A stretch of DNA of 64,000 nt from Streptomyces aurantiacus (GTDB lineage: Bacteria > Actinomycetota > Actinomycetes > Streptomycetales > Streptomycetaceae). The DNA lies in the NCBI RefSeq assembly GCF_001418335.1, contig NZ_LIPP01000051.1, forward strand, positions 1 through 64,000, written 5' to 3'. Made by a program: the position numbers and the translations under genes. Position 1 is the first letter of the stretch, and each line of letters opens with the position of its first letter. Below are positions 8,900 to 16,463 of this stretch, piece by piece. The notes beneath the pieces were generated by a model. It was not told the DNA's origin and made no database searches. It worked only from the letters and a program-made list of their open reading frames with translations.

Positions 8900-9133
8900 T
8901 CAGGCAGTCGCGAACGAATAGAAGCGCTTGAGCGTGCAGTGCTCATCGAGGAGCCGGCCGTAGATCGGCTCCCCCTCCAGCTCGCGGTACGTCTCGATGG
9001 GGTCGCCTTTTATGATCAGCGCCCGTGCGCATTCCTCGCACCAGTACTGGTAGTCGTGGTTGACCGGTTCCATGTCGCGGACGATGGGCGTACCGCTGCC
9101 GCACCAATCGCACTTTCGCCTGTGCGCACCCAT
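8900..9133 (-). CDS. Small zinc-ribbon protein (77 residues)
   Basis: Begins MGAHRRKCDWCGSG and contains a second pair, CEEC, near residue 33: two Cys-x2-Cys knuckles about 24 residues apart, which should bind one zinc ion. The middle is acidic and aromatic (NHDYQYWCEEC) and the C-terminus ends FYSFATA. I cannot assign a function; similar small proteins are conserved in streptomycetes. Its ATG lies three bases after the stop of the 57-residue zinc-ribbon gene, so the two are co-translated. A protein-binding adaptor or a nucleic-acid-binding role are both possible. Confidence 0.75.
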   Translation of the reverse strand: MGAHRRKCDWCGSGTPIVRDMEPVNHDYQYWCEECARALIIKGDPIETYRELEGEPIYGRLLDEHCTLKRFYSFATA

Positions 9134-9136
9134 CGA

Positions 9137-9310
9137 TCAGCTCCAGCTGTGGCCGCAGGCCGTGCACACGTAGGAAACTCCTCCGTTGTCGCCGAGGACT
9201 TGAGCGACGTGGGCCGAACCGCAGGAAGGGCAGTCGAGGCGCGTGATCGGGTTCCGAACCACCTCGGTTCCGGGAAGGTCGACGACCTTCCCGAGGATGC
9301 TCGCAGGCAT
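9137..9310 (-). CDS. Small zinc-ribbon protein (57 residues)
   Basis: ATG at 9310 preceded by GGGAGGGAG. The product begins MPASILGKVVDLPGTEVV and carries CPSCG (near residue 27) and CTACG (near residue 49), a classic four-Cys zinc ribbon, ending GHSWS. The pattern resembles the treble-clef/zinc-ribbon modules of transcription elongation or ribosome-associated factors, but at this size that is only an analogy. It is the first gene of a two-gene unit with the 77-residue zinc protein. No partner enzyme lies in the unit. Confidence 0.75.
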   Translation of the reverse strand: MPASILGKVVDLPGTEVVRNPITRLDCPSCGSAHVAQVLGDNGGVSYVCTACGHSWS

Positions 9311-9379
9311 CGCCACTCCCTCCCGTCGGGCCGCGCCCCCTTCCGGCCGTTTGATTCTGCCACGGCCGGAGCAATACGG

Positions 9380-10855
9380 TCAGCGACGCCTGCGTACCAG
9401 TCCGGACACAGCACCTGCCGCGGCGGTCGCGGCCAGCGCGAACATGCAGACGAGTAGCGCGTCCGAAGAGGTATACGCCCCCGAAGCCCCAAGTGACTCA
9501 AGCCGGTTCAAGAAGAGTGTGCCGAACGCGGCGACGCCCATGAGCTGGCCGAGCTGTGCGACCGTGGCGAGCAGTCCGCTCGCGTCCGCCGCGTCCTCGG
9601 GGCGCACCGTCGCGAGCGCCCCCGTGAGCGTCGGGCTGAAGGAGAGCGCGAGCCCCGCGCCGACGGCGGCCAGAGCGGCGTACAGCCGGAACCCGGCCTC
9701 GTGGCCGTCGCGCAGTGCCAGTCCCACGGCCGCGACGGAGACCGCGGTGAGCGCGAACCCGGCCGGGATCAGGGCTCGTTGCCAGGAGGCGGGCCAGGTG
9801 CGCCAGGTCAGCCCCACCAGCCCGAAGACCACCGCGGTCGGCGCGAAGGTGAGTCCCGCGCGCAGCGCGCTGTAGCCGAGGCCGCCCTGGATGTGCAGGG
9901 TGAGCACGAACAGGAAGCCGCCGTTGACGGCCATCGCCGCCATGATCCGGAAGACCGCGAGCCCGACACCGGGGTGGCGCAGCACCCGGGGCGCGATCAG
10001 CGGGGTGCCGCCACGTCGGGCGACCCGGGACTCGTACACCGAGAAGAAGGCGAAGAGCACCGCGGAGGCCGCGAGTGACAGCCACGACCACAGGGGCCAG
10101 TCCTTCTCCTGCCCGAGCACCAGCGGGATCGTGAGCAGCGAGACAGCCGCGCCCAGGAGGACCAGGCCCGGCAGGTCCAGGCGGTGCGCGCGCTCCGGAG
10201 CGCGCGCGTCGTCGCGCGGCAGGACGCGTGCGCCGAGGAGCAGGAGTACGACGCCCACGGGCACGTTCACCAGGAACACGGGACGCCAGCTCGTGCCGAA
10301 CAGGTCGGCGCTGACGAGGAGTCCGCCCAGCACCTGCCCGACCGCGGCGCCGGTCGCGAGGACCGCCGAGTACAGGCCGAGGGCCCTGCCCCTCGCCTCG
10401 CCGGTGAAGTGGCGCTGGATCAGGCTGAGCACCTGCGGGATCATCACCGCCGAGCCGGCGCCCTGGATCATCCGGAAGGCGATCAACTGGCCGGTGCCCT
10501 GGGCGAGTCCGCAGGCCAGTGAGGCCGCCGTGAACAACGCGAGGCCGGCCAGATGGACGCGTCGGTGACCGAGCAGGTCGCCGAGGCGAGCGCCGGTGAT
10601 GAGCAGAACGGAGTACGGGATGGCGTATCCGGCGACCACCAGCTGCAATCCGGCGCCGGTGGCGTGGAGTTCGGCACCGATGGTGGGCACCGCCACGTTG
10701 ACGATGAAGGCGTCGACGAGCGCCATGAACTGGGCGGCGAGGACGATCGCGAGCAGTCGTCCGGGGCGATTGTCAGTGCCGGGAGTTCTACTGGAGGCAG
10801 GCCTTGAACCGGGTCCGGGTGCGGCGCCCGGGCCCGTGGGGGTTGTGGTCGTCAT
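9380..10855 (-). CDS. MFS drug-type exporter (DHA2 family, about 14 helices)
   Basis: The start ATG 10855 gives MTTTTPTGPG and a 491-residue protein; the open frame continues upstream but crosses the divergent regulator. A Pro/Gly-rich tail of about 30 residues precedes the first helix. LVDAFIVNVAVPTI is the conserved helix-1 motif of the EmrB/QacA branch, and GARLGDLLGHRR is the loop 2-3 MFS motif A. Helix C carries the expected glycines (GAAVGQVLGG, motif C of antiporters). The likely role is proton-driven efflux of a small hydrophobic compound. It is transcribed divergently from an MmyB-type regulator that probably controls it; the 112-bp gap holds a 15-base palindrome. Confidence 0.9.
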   Translation of the reverse strand: MTTTTPTGPGAAPGPGSRPASSRTPGTDNRPGRLLAIVLAAQFMALVDAFIVNVAVPTIGAELHATGAGLQLVVAGYAIPYSVLLITGARLGDLLGHRRVHLAGLALFTAASLACGLAQGTGQLIAFRMIQGAGSAVMIPQVLSLIQRHFTGEARGRALGLYSAVLATGAAVGQVLGGLLVSADLFGTSWRPVFLVNVPVGVVLLLLGARVLPRDDARAPERAHRLDLPGLVLLGAAVSLLTIPLVLGQEKDWPLWSWLSLAASAVLFAFFSVYESRVARRGGTPLIAPRVLRHPGVGLAVFRIMAAMAVNGGFLFVLTLHIQGGLGYSALRAGLTFAPTAVVFGLVGLTWRTWPASWQRALIPAGFALTAVSVAAVGLALRDGHEAGFRLYAALAAVGAGLALSFSPTLTGALATVRPEDAADASGLLATVAQLGQLMGVAAFGTLFLNRLESLGASGAYTSSDALLVCMFALAATAAAGAVSGLVRRRR

Positions 10856-10907
10856 GGCGTCGAGCGTGGCGGCGGGCGGAGTCGGGTGCCGAGAGTCCGT
10901 CGATGCT

Positions 10908-10922
10908 GGTACTGACAGCACC
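10908..10922. promoter_or_regulatory. Imperfect palindrome between MFS and regulator genes (operator candidate)
   Basis: GGTACTGACAGCACC is palindromic apart from one pair of positions, and sits midway in the short divergent gap. It is a plausible binding site for the adjacent helix-turn-helix regulator, controlling both directions. Confidence 0.4.
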
Positions 10923-10967
10923 TGGAAGGCGCGGGGCCCAGGGGCGAGGATGGGGGATGTGACGACG

Positions 10968-11813
10968 ATGGCCAAGACACACCGGCGGCGTCCTGAGCTG
11001 GCCGCCTTCCTGCGCAGCCGACGGGCGCGGGTGACACCGGCCGACGTGGGGATGGAGCCGGGTCTGCGCCGGCGCACACCGGGGCTGCGGCGCGAGGAGG
11101 TCGCGCAGCTCTCGGGCGTCGGGGTCACCTGGTACACGTGGCTGGAGCAGGGCCGGCCGATCAACGCGTCTTCGCAGGTCCTCGACGCCGTGGCGCGCAC
11201 GCTGGGGCTCGGCCAGCCGGAGCGCGAGCATCTGTACGACCTGGCCGAGGTGCCGTTCACCCACGACTACGAGTCGGCCGCGCCGGCCGTCGGCCCCGAG
11301 ATCCAGGAGATCCTCGACGCGCTCGACCCGATTCCGGCGGTCGTCTACAGCGCGCGGTTCGACATCCTCGCCGCCAACCGGATGTACCGGGACCTGTTCC
11401 TGATACCGGGGACGGCCGCCACCGGCGGCGGCCGGATGGGCAACGCGCTGTGGTCGCTCTTCGTCGTGGACGAGGACGTCTGTCAGCTGCTGTTCCGGGA
11501 GAGCGTGCTGCCGACGATGGTGGCGACGCTGCGGTCCGGGTACGGCAGACATGTCGGTGAGCCCGCGTGGGAGGACTTCATACGCCGGCTGTCGCAGGCC
11601 AGTGAGTACTTCGCCGGGCTGTGGCGCAACGGCGATGTGGCACCGCTCGGGCCGCGTGTGAAGACGTTCCGGCACGGGGCGGTGGGCGAGTTGCGGATGA
11701 CGTCGGTGTCGCTGTCGGTCAACGGAATGCCGGACTGCCGGATCGTGGTCCACCGGCCGGACGACGAGGAGACGAGCGCGCGGATCTCCCGGCTGCGGGA
11801 CCTTTCCCGGTAG
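10968..11813 (+). CDS. XRE-family regulator with MmyB-like ligand-binding domain
   Basis: 281 residues from ATG 10968 (GGGGGA ten bases upstream); a GTG at 10959 and an ATG at 10950 are alternatives. The N-terminal helix-turn-helix includes LRREEVAQLSGVGVTWYTWLEQGR, the typical recognition region of this family. The C-terminal domain (from about residue 110: ALDPIPAVVYSARFDILAANRMYRDLF) matches the MmyB-like PAS domain that binds lipid-like ligands. Such regulators normally control an adjacent transporter or reductase, here the divergent MFS exporter. The ligand is unknown. Confidence 0.9.
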   Translation: MAKTHRRRPELAAFLRSRRARVTPADVGMEPGLRRRTPGLRREEVAQLSGVGVTWYTWLEQGRPINASSQVLDAVARTLGLGQPEREHLYDLAEVPFTHDYESAAPAVGPEIQEILDALDPIPAVVYSARFDILAANRMYRDLFLIPGTAATGGGRMGNALWSLFVVDEDVCQLLFRESVLPTMVATLRSGYGRHVGEPAWEDFIRRLSQASEYFAGLWRNGDVAPLGPRVKTFRHGAVGELRMTSVSLSVNGMPDCRIVVHRPDDEETSARISRLRDLSR

Positions 11814-11843
11814 CGGGCCCAGGGAAGGGCGCGGAGGACGACG

Positions 11844-11873
11844 AAAAATCCCGCCCCCTGATGGGGACGGGAT
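11844..11873 (-). terminator. Terminator of tRNA-Ala copy 2
   Basis: On the minus strand an ATCCCGTCCCC / GGGGCGGGAT stem with one mismatch is followed by TTTTT. It lies 27 bases beyond the mature tRNA 3' end and converges with the regulator gene. Confidence 0.75.
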
Positions 11874-11899
11874 CATCGGTCCACGTTCGTGGAGTCAAG

Positions 11900-11972
11900 T
11901 GGAGCTAAGGAGAATTGAACTCCTGACCTCCTGCATGCCATGCAGGCGCTCTACCAACTGAGCTATAGCCCC
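11900..11972 (-). tRNA. tRNA-Ala (anticodon GGC), copy 2
   Basis: Identical to the 73-base tRNA at 8651-8723, same cloverleaf and anticodon. The 5' flank also keeps the palindrome CCGGGTCTCCCCGG (11987-12000, plus-strand reading), so more than the tRNA was duplicated or has been kept homogeneous. The likely -10 is TAAAGT (12017-12022, minus strand). Confidence 0.97.
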
Positions 11973-12128
11973 TTGTACTGTTCCCACCGGGTCTCCCCGG
12001 TGGCGGAACAAGAAGAACTTTAGCCTGCGACCAGCCGGAAAGTGAAATCCGGTACTGCGGGGCACCGGGGTCCGGATTCGAGCCGAGGTCCGGCGGATCG
12101 AACCGGGCCCGACGGGCCACGTCACGAT

Positions 12129-12183
12129 CCTCCGGCCGGCGTGGGCGGGCGGTGCGGGCAGGCCCACGCGTCCCGGCCGGAGG
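12129..12183 (-). terminator. Terminator after the histidine phosphatase gene
   Basis: CCTCCGGCCGG (12129-12139) pairs with CCGGCCGGAGG (12173-12183) and CGTGGGC (12140-12146) with GCCCACG (12162-12168), a long GC stem directly after the stop. It closes the nadD-LCP-rsfS-phosphatase unit. Confidence 0.7.
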
Positions 12184-12185
12184 TT

Positions 12186-12887
12186 CTAGTCGTCGTCGCC
12201 CAGTACGGGTTCCGGGAGGGTGCCCGCGTTGTGCTCCAGCAGCCGCCAGCCGCGGGCGCCCTCGCCGAGGACGGACCAGCAGCAGTTGGAGAGGCCGCCG
12301 AGGCTTTCCCAGTGCTGGGACTCCAGGCCGAGGAGGCGGCCGATGGTGGTGCGGATGGTGCCGCCGTGGCTGACGACCACGAGGGTGCCGTCGTCGGGGA
12401 GCTTCTCGGCATGCCTGAGCACGACAGGGGCCGCCCGGTCGGCGACCTCGGTCTCCAGTTCGCCGCCACCCCGGCGAACGGGCTCGCCGCGCTTCCACGC
12501 CGCGTACTGGTCGCCGTACTCCGCGATGATCTCCGGGTGCGTCAGGCCCTGCCAGCGGCCCGCGTACGTCTCGCGCAGGCCCTCGTCGTGCGTGACGTCG
12601 AGGCCGGTGAGCGCGGACAGCTCACCCGCGGTGTTCGCCGCCCGCTTCAGGTCCGAGGCGACGATCGCGTCGGGCCTGAGGGACGCGAGCAGCCGTGCGG
12701 CGCGGCGGGCCTGGCCCACGCCGGTCTCGGTGAGCTCGACGTCCGTGGTGCCCTGGAAGCGGCGCTCCACGTTCCACAGCGTCTGGCCGTGGCGCCACAG
12801 GATGACGCGGCGCCCCCGCCCGGCCTTCTTGCCGGTCTCGGACAGCGGCCTGCCGTCCGCCGCCGGCTGCCCCGCGCCGGCGGTCAT
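12186..12887 (-). CDS. Histidine phosphatase (phosphoglycerate mutase-like)
   Basis: 233 residues. WRHGQT near residue 32 (RHG with the phosphorylated His), RRFQG, a second Arg in SDLKRAANTAG, GLRETYAGRWQG with the catalytic Glu, and SHGGTIR near residue 170 complete the branch-2 histidine phosphatase signature. It is probably a cofactor-independent phosphatase rather than a glycolytic mutase. Its substrate is unknown; the cobalamin-type CobC and glucosyl-3-phosphoglycerate phosphatases share these motifs. The ATG overlaps the rsfS stop (ATGA), so the two are translationally coupled. Confidence 0.9.
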   Translation of the reverse strand: MTAGAGQPAADGRPLSETGKKAGRGRRVILWRHGQTLWNVERRFQGTTDVELTETGVGQARRAARLLASLRPDAIVASDLKRAANTAGELSALTGLDVTHDEGLRETYAGRWQGLTHPEIIAEYGDQYAAWKRGEPVRRGGGELETEVADRAAPVVLRHAEKLPDDGTLVVVSHGGTIRTTIGRLLGLESQHWESLGGLSNCCWSVLGEGARGWRLLEHNAGTLPEPVLGDDD

Positions 12888-13330
12888 CGAAGCTCTCCGC
12901 GCAGCTCTGCGGCGTCCTCCGTGTCCTGGAGCTCGCTGTGCTCGGCGGCCTTGCCTCGGGTGGCCTTGGCGTCGGCGGGCAGGTCGAGCTCGGGGCAGTC
13001 CTTCCAGAGCCGCTCCAGCGCGTAGAACACCCGCTCCTCGCTGTGCTGGACGTGCACCACGATGTCGACGTAGTCGAGCAGGATCCAGCGGGCGTCGCGG
13101 TCGCCCTCGCGGCGCACCGGCTTCACGCCGAGCTCCTTGTTCAGCCGCTCCTCGATCTCGTCGACGATCGACTTGACCTGGCGGTCGTTGGGCGCGGAGG
13201 CCAGCAGGAAGGCGTCCGTGATCGACAGCACGTCGCTGACGTCGTACGCGATGATGTCGTGCGCGAGCTTGTCGGCGGCCGCCTGTGCGGCGGTGGTGAT
13301 GAGCTCGGTAGAGCGGTCAGTGGCGGTCAC
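12884..13330 (-). CDS. rsfS: Ribosomal silencing factor RsfS
   Basis: 148 residues. It carries the Iojap/RsfS domain with DVSDVLSITDAFLLASAPNDRQ and ARWILLDYVDIVVHV, the family's two signature strands. RsfS binds uL14 on the large subunit and blocks subunit joining when nutrients run low. The C-terminus carries about 30 extra charged residues, normal for Streptomyces. The gene is between the LCP-like gene and the phosphatase and overlaps the latter by four bases. The nadD-rsfS pairing is conserved across bacteria. Confidence 0.96.
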   Translation of the reverse strand: MTATDRSTELITTAAQAAADKLAHDIIAYDVSDVLSITDAFLLASAPNDRQVKSIVDEIEERLNKELGVKPVRREGDRDARWILLDYVDIVVHVQHSEERVFYALERLWKDCPELDLPADAKATRGKAAEHSELQDTEDAAELRGELR

Positions 13331-13425
13331 TACAAGGCTTTCCGTAGACGGTCAGGAAACCCCGAGGGGTCATACCCCAAGGGTCTCACGGACCGCCGAC
13401 GGCGCCCCACGCGATAAAAGGCGCC

Positions 13426-15144
13426 CTATTCGCTCCGGCTCACCTTGTAGTCCTGGCCCAGGACCACCGACACGTCCGCGTTCGAGGTGACCTTGCCCTT
13501 CTTCACGGCGGTCGTGGGCAGGTCCAGCGTCTTGGCGACCTCCACCGCGTCCGCCTTCTTCGCGGCGTCGGCGTATGTGATCTCGGACACCGCCTGTGCG
13601 ACTTCGGCCGTACCGCCGTCGACGAAGGTGTAGCCGCCGTTGAGCAGCACGACCCGCGCCTTCTCGGTGGCGTCCTTGTCGGCGGTGGCGTTGCGGATGC
13701 CCACCTGGACGGCGTCGCCCTTCTCGGGGCTCTTGGCCGCTCCGCCGAGCACGTCCTTGACCACGCTGTCGCTGGCCTGCGTGCTGAGCCGGCCGTCCGT
13801 CTGGACCGGCAGCAGAGCCGTCTTGAAGTCGCCCTCCTTGGCCCGGTCCGCGAGTTTGGCGAGGAACGTGCCCAGGTCGCTGTCGGTCAGGGAGGGGTCG
13901 AGGATCTGCGCGAGCGTCTGCACGGTGGTCGTCGCGGCCTGCGCGTCGGACGACAGCTTGCGCAGCACGCCCTGCATGACCTGCCCGAACCGCTGCAACT
14001 GCGCGTTCTGCGACTCCCCGGAGGCGCGGTACGTGGCGTACGCGACGGCCATCTTGCCGCTGAGCGTCTGCTGCTCGCCCTTCTTGACGAGCGGGGTCTC
14101 GCCCTTCTTCTTCGCCTCGGGGTCCGGCACGTCCGTGTCGGTGTCGATGTCGATGTTGCCGACGAGTTCGACGAGGTTGTTGAGGTACGGGGTGTCGAGG
14201 CGCCAGGTGCCCTCGATGTCCGTGCCGAGCACGGTGTCGAGTTCGTCGCGCGTCCCCGAGGAACCGTCGTCGTCGACCGACTTGGAGAGTGTGGTCCCGC
14301 CGCCGTCCTCGTCCGTCAGGGCGAGGGCGTTGGGCAGCAGGACCGTGGTGCCCTGCTCGGTGGTGGTGTTGTTGACCAGCAGGGCCGTCGAGGTGCCGCT
14401 GCCCTTGGTGTTGTGCAGGTGGACGACGATCACGTCACGCTTCTGGGCACCGGCCGCGGTGGTCGCGCCGGCCTTCGAGTCCGACGACGACCCGGGCAGC
14501 TTCCCGGCGAACCAGAGATACCCGGTCCCGCCGACCGCGACCAGCGCGAGTACGACGACGAGGGCGACGACCCGGCCGCGCGCCCGGCGCTTGGCCTCCT
14601 CGCGCCGCTCGGTGCGGTTCTCGGTGAACGTGAGCCAGTCGATGACGTCTTCGGATTCCTCGGGCTGCTCCTCGACGAAGGCGAACTGCTCGGTGCGGTA
14701 GCCCTGTTCGGCCCCTCGCTCGTCGTCCACCGCCGACGCCGGCGCCGGCGGCTCCGCGGGGCCCGTCTGCTGCGGGATGTAAGCGGTCTGCTCCGCGACT
14801 TGGGGCTGCTGCAGGCCGGTGTCATAGGACGACACGGGTTGCTGCTGACCGGTGTCATACGGCCCCACAGGCGACGCCTGCTGTCCCGCTTGCTGCCCCG
14901 TCGCGTACGGGTCGTATCCGTAGCCCTGTTGCCCGTAATTCTGGCCGTAGTCCTGCCCGTAACCCTGCGCCTGGCCGCCGTAGGGGTCGTACTGGCCGTA
15001 CTCGTCCTGTTGCCCAGAGTGCTGAGGGTGTTGCGGAGGCTGCCCCGGCTGCGGCACCTGGCGGTACACAGGCTGCCCGAACTCGTCGTAGCCGACGAGT
15101 TCGTACTGGTCGCCCCCGTACCCAGCGTCGTATCGGTCGTTCAC
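13426..15144 (-). CDS. LCP-like membrane protein with LytR C-terminal domain
   Basis: 572 residues from GTG 15144 (GGGG six bases upstream). The first 130 residues are Gln/Tyr/Gly/Pro-rich (YGQDYGQNYGQQGYGYD). A membrane helix at about 190-210 (VVALVVVLALVAVGGTGYLW) is followed by an extracellular part that aligns by order with LytR-CpsA-Psr domains, for example LSGKMAVAYATYRASGESQNAQLQRFGQ, which corresponds to the usual LDGxxALxYxRxR...RxxRQ. The usual RSDT and IPRD segments, which supply phosphate-binding Arg and Asp residues, are not recognisable. A LytR_C domain (VQVGIRNAT...VVLLNGGY) ends the protein. By position it corresponds to S. coelicolor SCO2578, which I recall as the LCP protein PdtA needed for spore envelope glycopolymer; I could not verify this. 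Confidence 0.8.
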   Translation of the reverse strand: MNDRYDAGYGGDQYELVGYDEFGQPVYRQVPQPGQPPQHPQHSGQQDEYGQYDPYGGQAQGYGQDYGQNYGQQGYGYDPYATGQQAGQQASPVGPYDTGQQQPVSSYDTGLQQPQVAEQTAYIPQQTGPAEPPAPASAVDDERGAEQGYRTEQFAFVEEQPEESEDVIDWLTFTENRTERREEAKRRARGRVVALVVVLALVAVGGTGYLWFAGKLPGSSSDSKAGATTAAGAQKRDVIVVHLHNTKGSGTSTALLVNNTTTEQGTTVLLPNALALTDEDGGGTTLSKSVDDDGSSGTRDELDTVLGTDIEGTWRLDTPYLNNLVELVGNIDIDTDTDVPDPEAKKKGETPLVKKGEQQTLSGKMAVAYATYRASGESQNAQLQRFGQVMQGVLRKLSSDAQAATTTVQTLAQILDPSLTDSDLGTFLAKLADRAKEGDFKTALLPVQTDGRLSTQASDSVVKDVLGGAAKSPEKGDAVQVGIRNATADKDATEKARVVLLNGGYTFVDGGTAEVAQAVSEITYADAAKKADAVEVAKTLDLPTTAVKKGKVTSNADVSVVLGQDYKVSRSE

Positions 15145-15160
15145 CGGTGCCCCTCTCGGC

Positions 15161-15820
15161 TCACTGGCCGCGGTACAGCTCTCGCTTGTCGATGTAGCGC
15201 ACGACACCGTCCGGCACCAGATACCAGACCGGATCCCCCTTCGCGACCCGGGCCCGGCAGTCCGTGGAAGAGATCGCGAGCGCGGGGACCTCGACGAGCG
15301 AGACACCGCCCTCGGGCAGGCCGGTGTCGGTCAGTATGTGGCCGGGCCGGGTGACCCCGATGAAGTGCGCGAGGGAGAACAGCTCCTCGGCGTCGCGCCA
15401 GGTGAGGATCTGGCCGAGCGCGTCGGCGCCGGTGATGAAGAAGAGGTCCGTGTCCGGGTTGAGCACGCGCAGGTCGCGCAGCGTGTCCGTGGTGTAGGTC
15501 GGGCCGCCGCGGTCGATGTCGATGCGGCTCACGGAGAACTGCGGGTTCTCGGCGGTCGCGATGACCGTCATCAGATAGCGGTCCTCGGCCGGGGAGACCT
15601 CGCGGTCGGTCTTCTGCCACGGCTGGCCGGTCGGCACGAACACCACCTCGTCGAGGTGGAACTGCGCGGCGACCTCGCTGGCGGCCACGAGGTGTCCGTG
15701 GTGGATCGGGTCAAACGTTCCGCCCATGACGCCGAGGCGGCGCTTGCCCGGGTTCGACGGGCCGTTTCCCGGGCCACGCCGTACGCCCTGCGCCGGCGCG
15801 CCCGCCGGACCGGTAGGCAT
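15161..15820 (-). CDS. nadD: Nicotinate-nucleotide adenylyltransferase
   Basis: Transfers AMP to nicotinate mononucleotide in NAD synthesis. [15 protein letters not shown] near residue 29 is the nucleotidyltransferase (H/T)xGH motif and ISSTDCRAR near the end is the second ATP motif. I chose ATG 15820, which has GGGAG eight bases upstream (219 residues). An upstream ATG at 15835 in the same frame has no ribosome binding site. The first 28 residues are a variable Pro/Gly-rich extension. The stop is only 16 bp from the start of the LCP-like gene, so nadD, the LCP-like gene, rsfS and the phosphatase form one operon. Confidence 0.97.
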   Translation of the reverse strand: MPTGPAGAPAQGVRRGPGNGPSNPGKRRLGVMGGTFDPIHHGHLVAASEVAAQFHLDEVVFVPTGQPWQKTDREVSPAEDRYLMTVIATAENPQFSVSRIDIDRGGPTYTTDTLRDLRVLNPDTDLFFITGADALGQILTWRDAEELFSLAHFIGVTRPGHILTDTGLPEGGVSLVEVPALAISSTDCRARVAKGDPVWYLVPDGVVRYIDKRELYRGQ

Positions 15821-15882
15821 GTCCTGCTCTCCCATGCGTGCAGACCCTACCGGCCCGGACGGCGGGCTCTGTCGCGCGGGCG

Positions 15883-16047
15883 TCAACGGTCCCGGTTGAA
15901 ACGGGTGGTGACCCACAGCAGCAGCAGGAGGAGGACGAAGGCTCCGCCGCCGACGAGCAGGGGGTTCAGGCTCTCGTGGTTGCCGCCGTGCTCCTCGCCC
16001 TCGGCGGCGAGTGTGACCAACTGGGCAGCGGTGCTGTGGAGGCTCAT
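15883..16047 (-). CDS. Small single-helix membrane protein (54 residues)
   Basis: ATG 16047, stop at 15883. An acidic, His-containing N-terminus ([16 protein letters not shown]) precedes one hydrophobic helix (residues 30-46, [17 protein letters not shown]) and a short basic tail (TTRFNRDR), so the predicted orientation is N-out, C-in. It lies 62 bp upstream of nadD on the same strand. The function is unknown. The residue composition and conserved position suggest a real gene rather than a chance frame; similar short proteins accompany nadD in Streptomyces. Confidence 0.65.
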   Translation of the reverse strand: MSLHSTAAQLVTLAAEGEEHGGNHESLNPLLVGGGAFVLLLLLLWVTTRFNRDR

Positions 16048-16073
16048 CTTCGACAGGACCTATCCGATGGTGG

Positions 16074-16103
16074 TCCCCCGCTCGCGAAGCCGAGAGCGGA
16101 GGA
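16074..16103. repeat. Short inverted repeat, likely dispersed intergenic element
   Basis: CCGCTC (16078-16083) and GAGCGG (16094-16099) flank GCGAAGCC. The wording GGTCCCCCGCTCGCGAAGCC resembles a repeat I remember seeing in many Streptomyces intergenic regions. Only one copy is in this window. Confidence 0.35.
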
Positions 16104-16217
16104 GGGCGGGATAAAGACTTCCGCACATCGTAAGCGCGTGCTCTCTCACCCATCACTCCGACTCCGCCGTTGGGAACGTCGGGCGGCGACACCGCGGCGG
16201 GAACCTTCCGCGGGGTC

Positions 16218-16373
16218 TCACTCGTCCCGTTTGTAGCCACGCAACAAGAACCAGGCGCCCAGCACACAGCCGACGACCATCACGACCAGCACGACGCGGA
16301 GGAGATTGCCCGCCCCTTGTTGCTGGGCGGCGCTCGCCGCCTCGGTGAGCCACGATCCGGGGGAATGCTCCAT
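16218..16373 (-). CDS. Small single-helix membrane protein (51 residues)
   Basis: ATG 16373, TGA at 16220-16218. The N-terminal part [20 protein letters not shown] is followed by one helix (residues 26-44, [19 protein letters not shown]) and a basic end (RGYKRDE). Same orientation and general layout as the 54-residue protein downstream of it, but no sequence identity beyond composition. Divergent from the M48 protease gene. Function unknown. Confidence 0.6.
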   Translation of the reverse strand: MEHSPGSWLTEAASAAQQQGAGNLLRVVLVVMVVGCVLGAWFLLRGYKRDE

Positions 16374-16463
16374 GACGTACTACTCCTTCGCTGTACTGCC
16401 CGTCCACGGTATCTCCGCCTAGGCTGGGCCCCGTCTCGGGGGCCAGAGAAGGCAACCAAACGC

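Noticed and set aside
8651..11972. Genomic island or integrative element between the tRNA-Ala genes
   Set aside because: No integrase, no att-like direct repeat beyond the tRNA genes themselves, and gene composition is normal for the chromosome.
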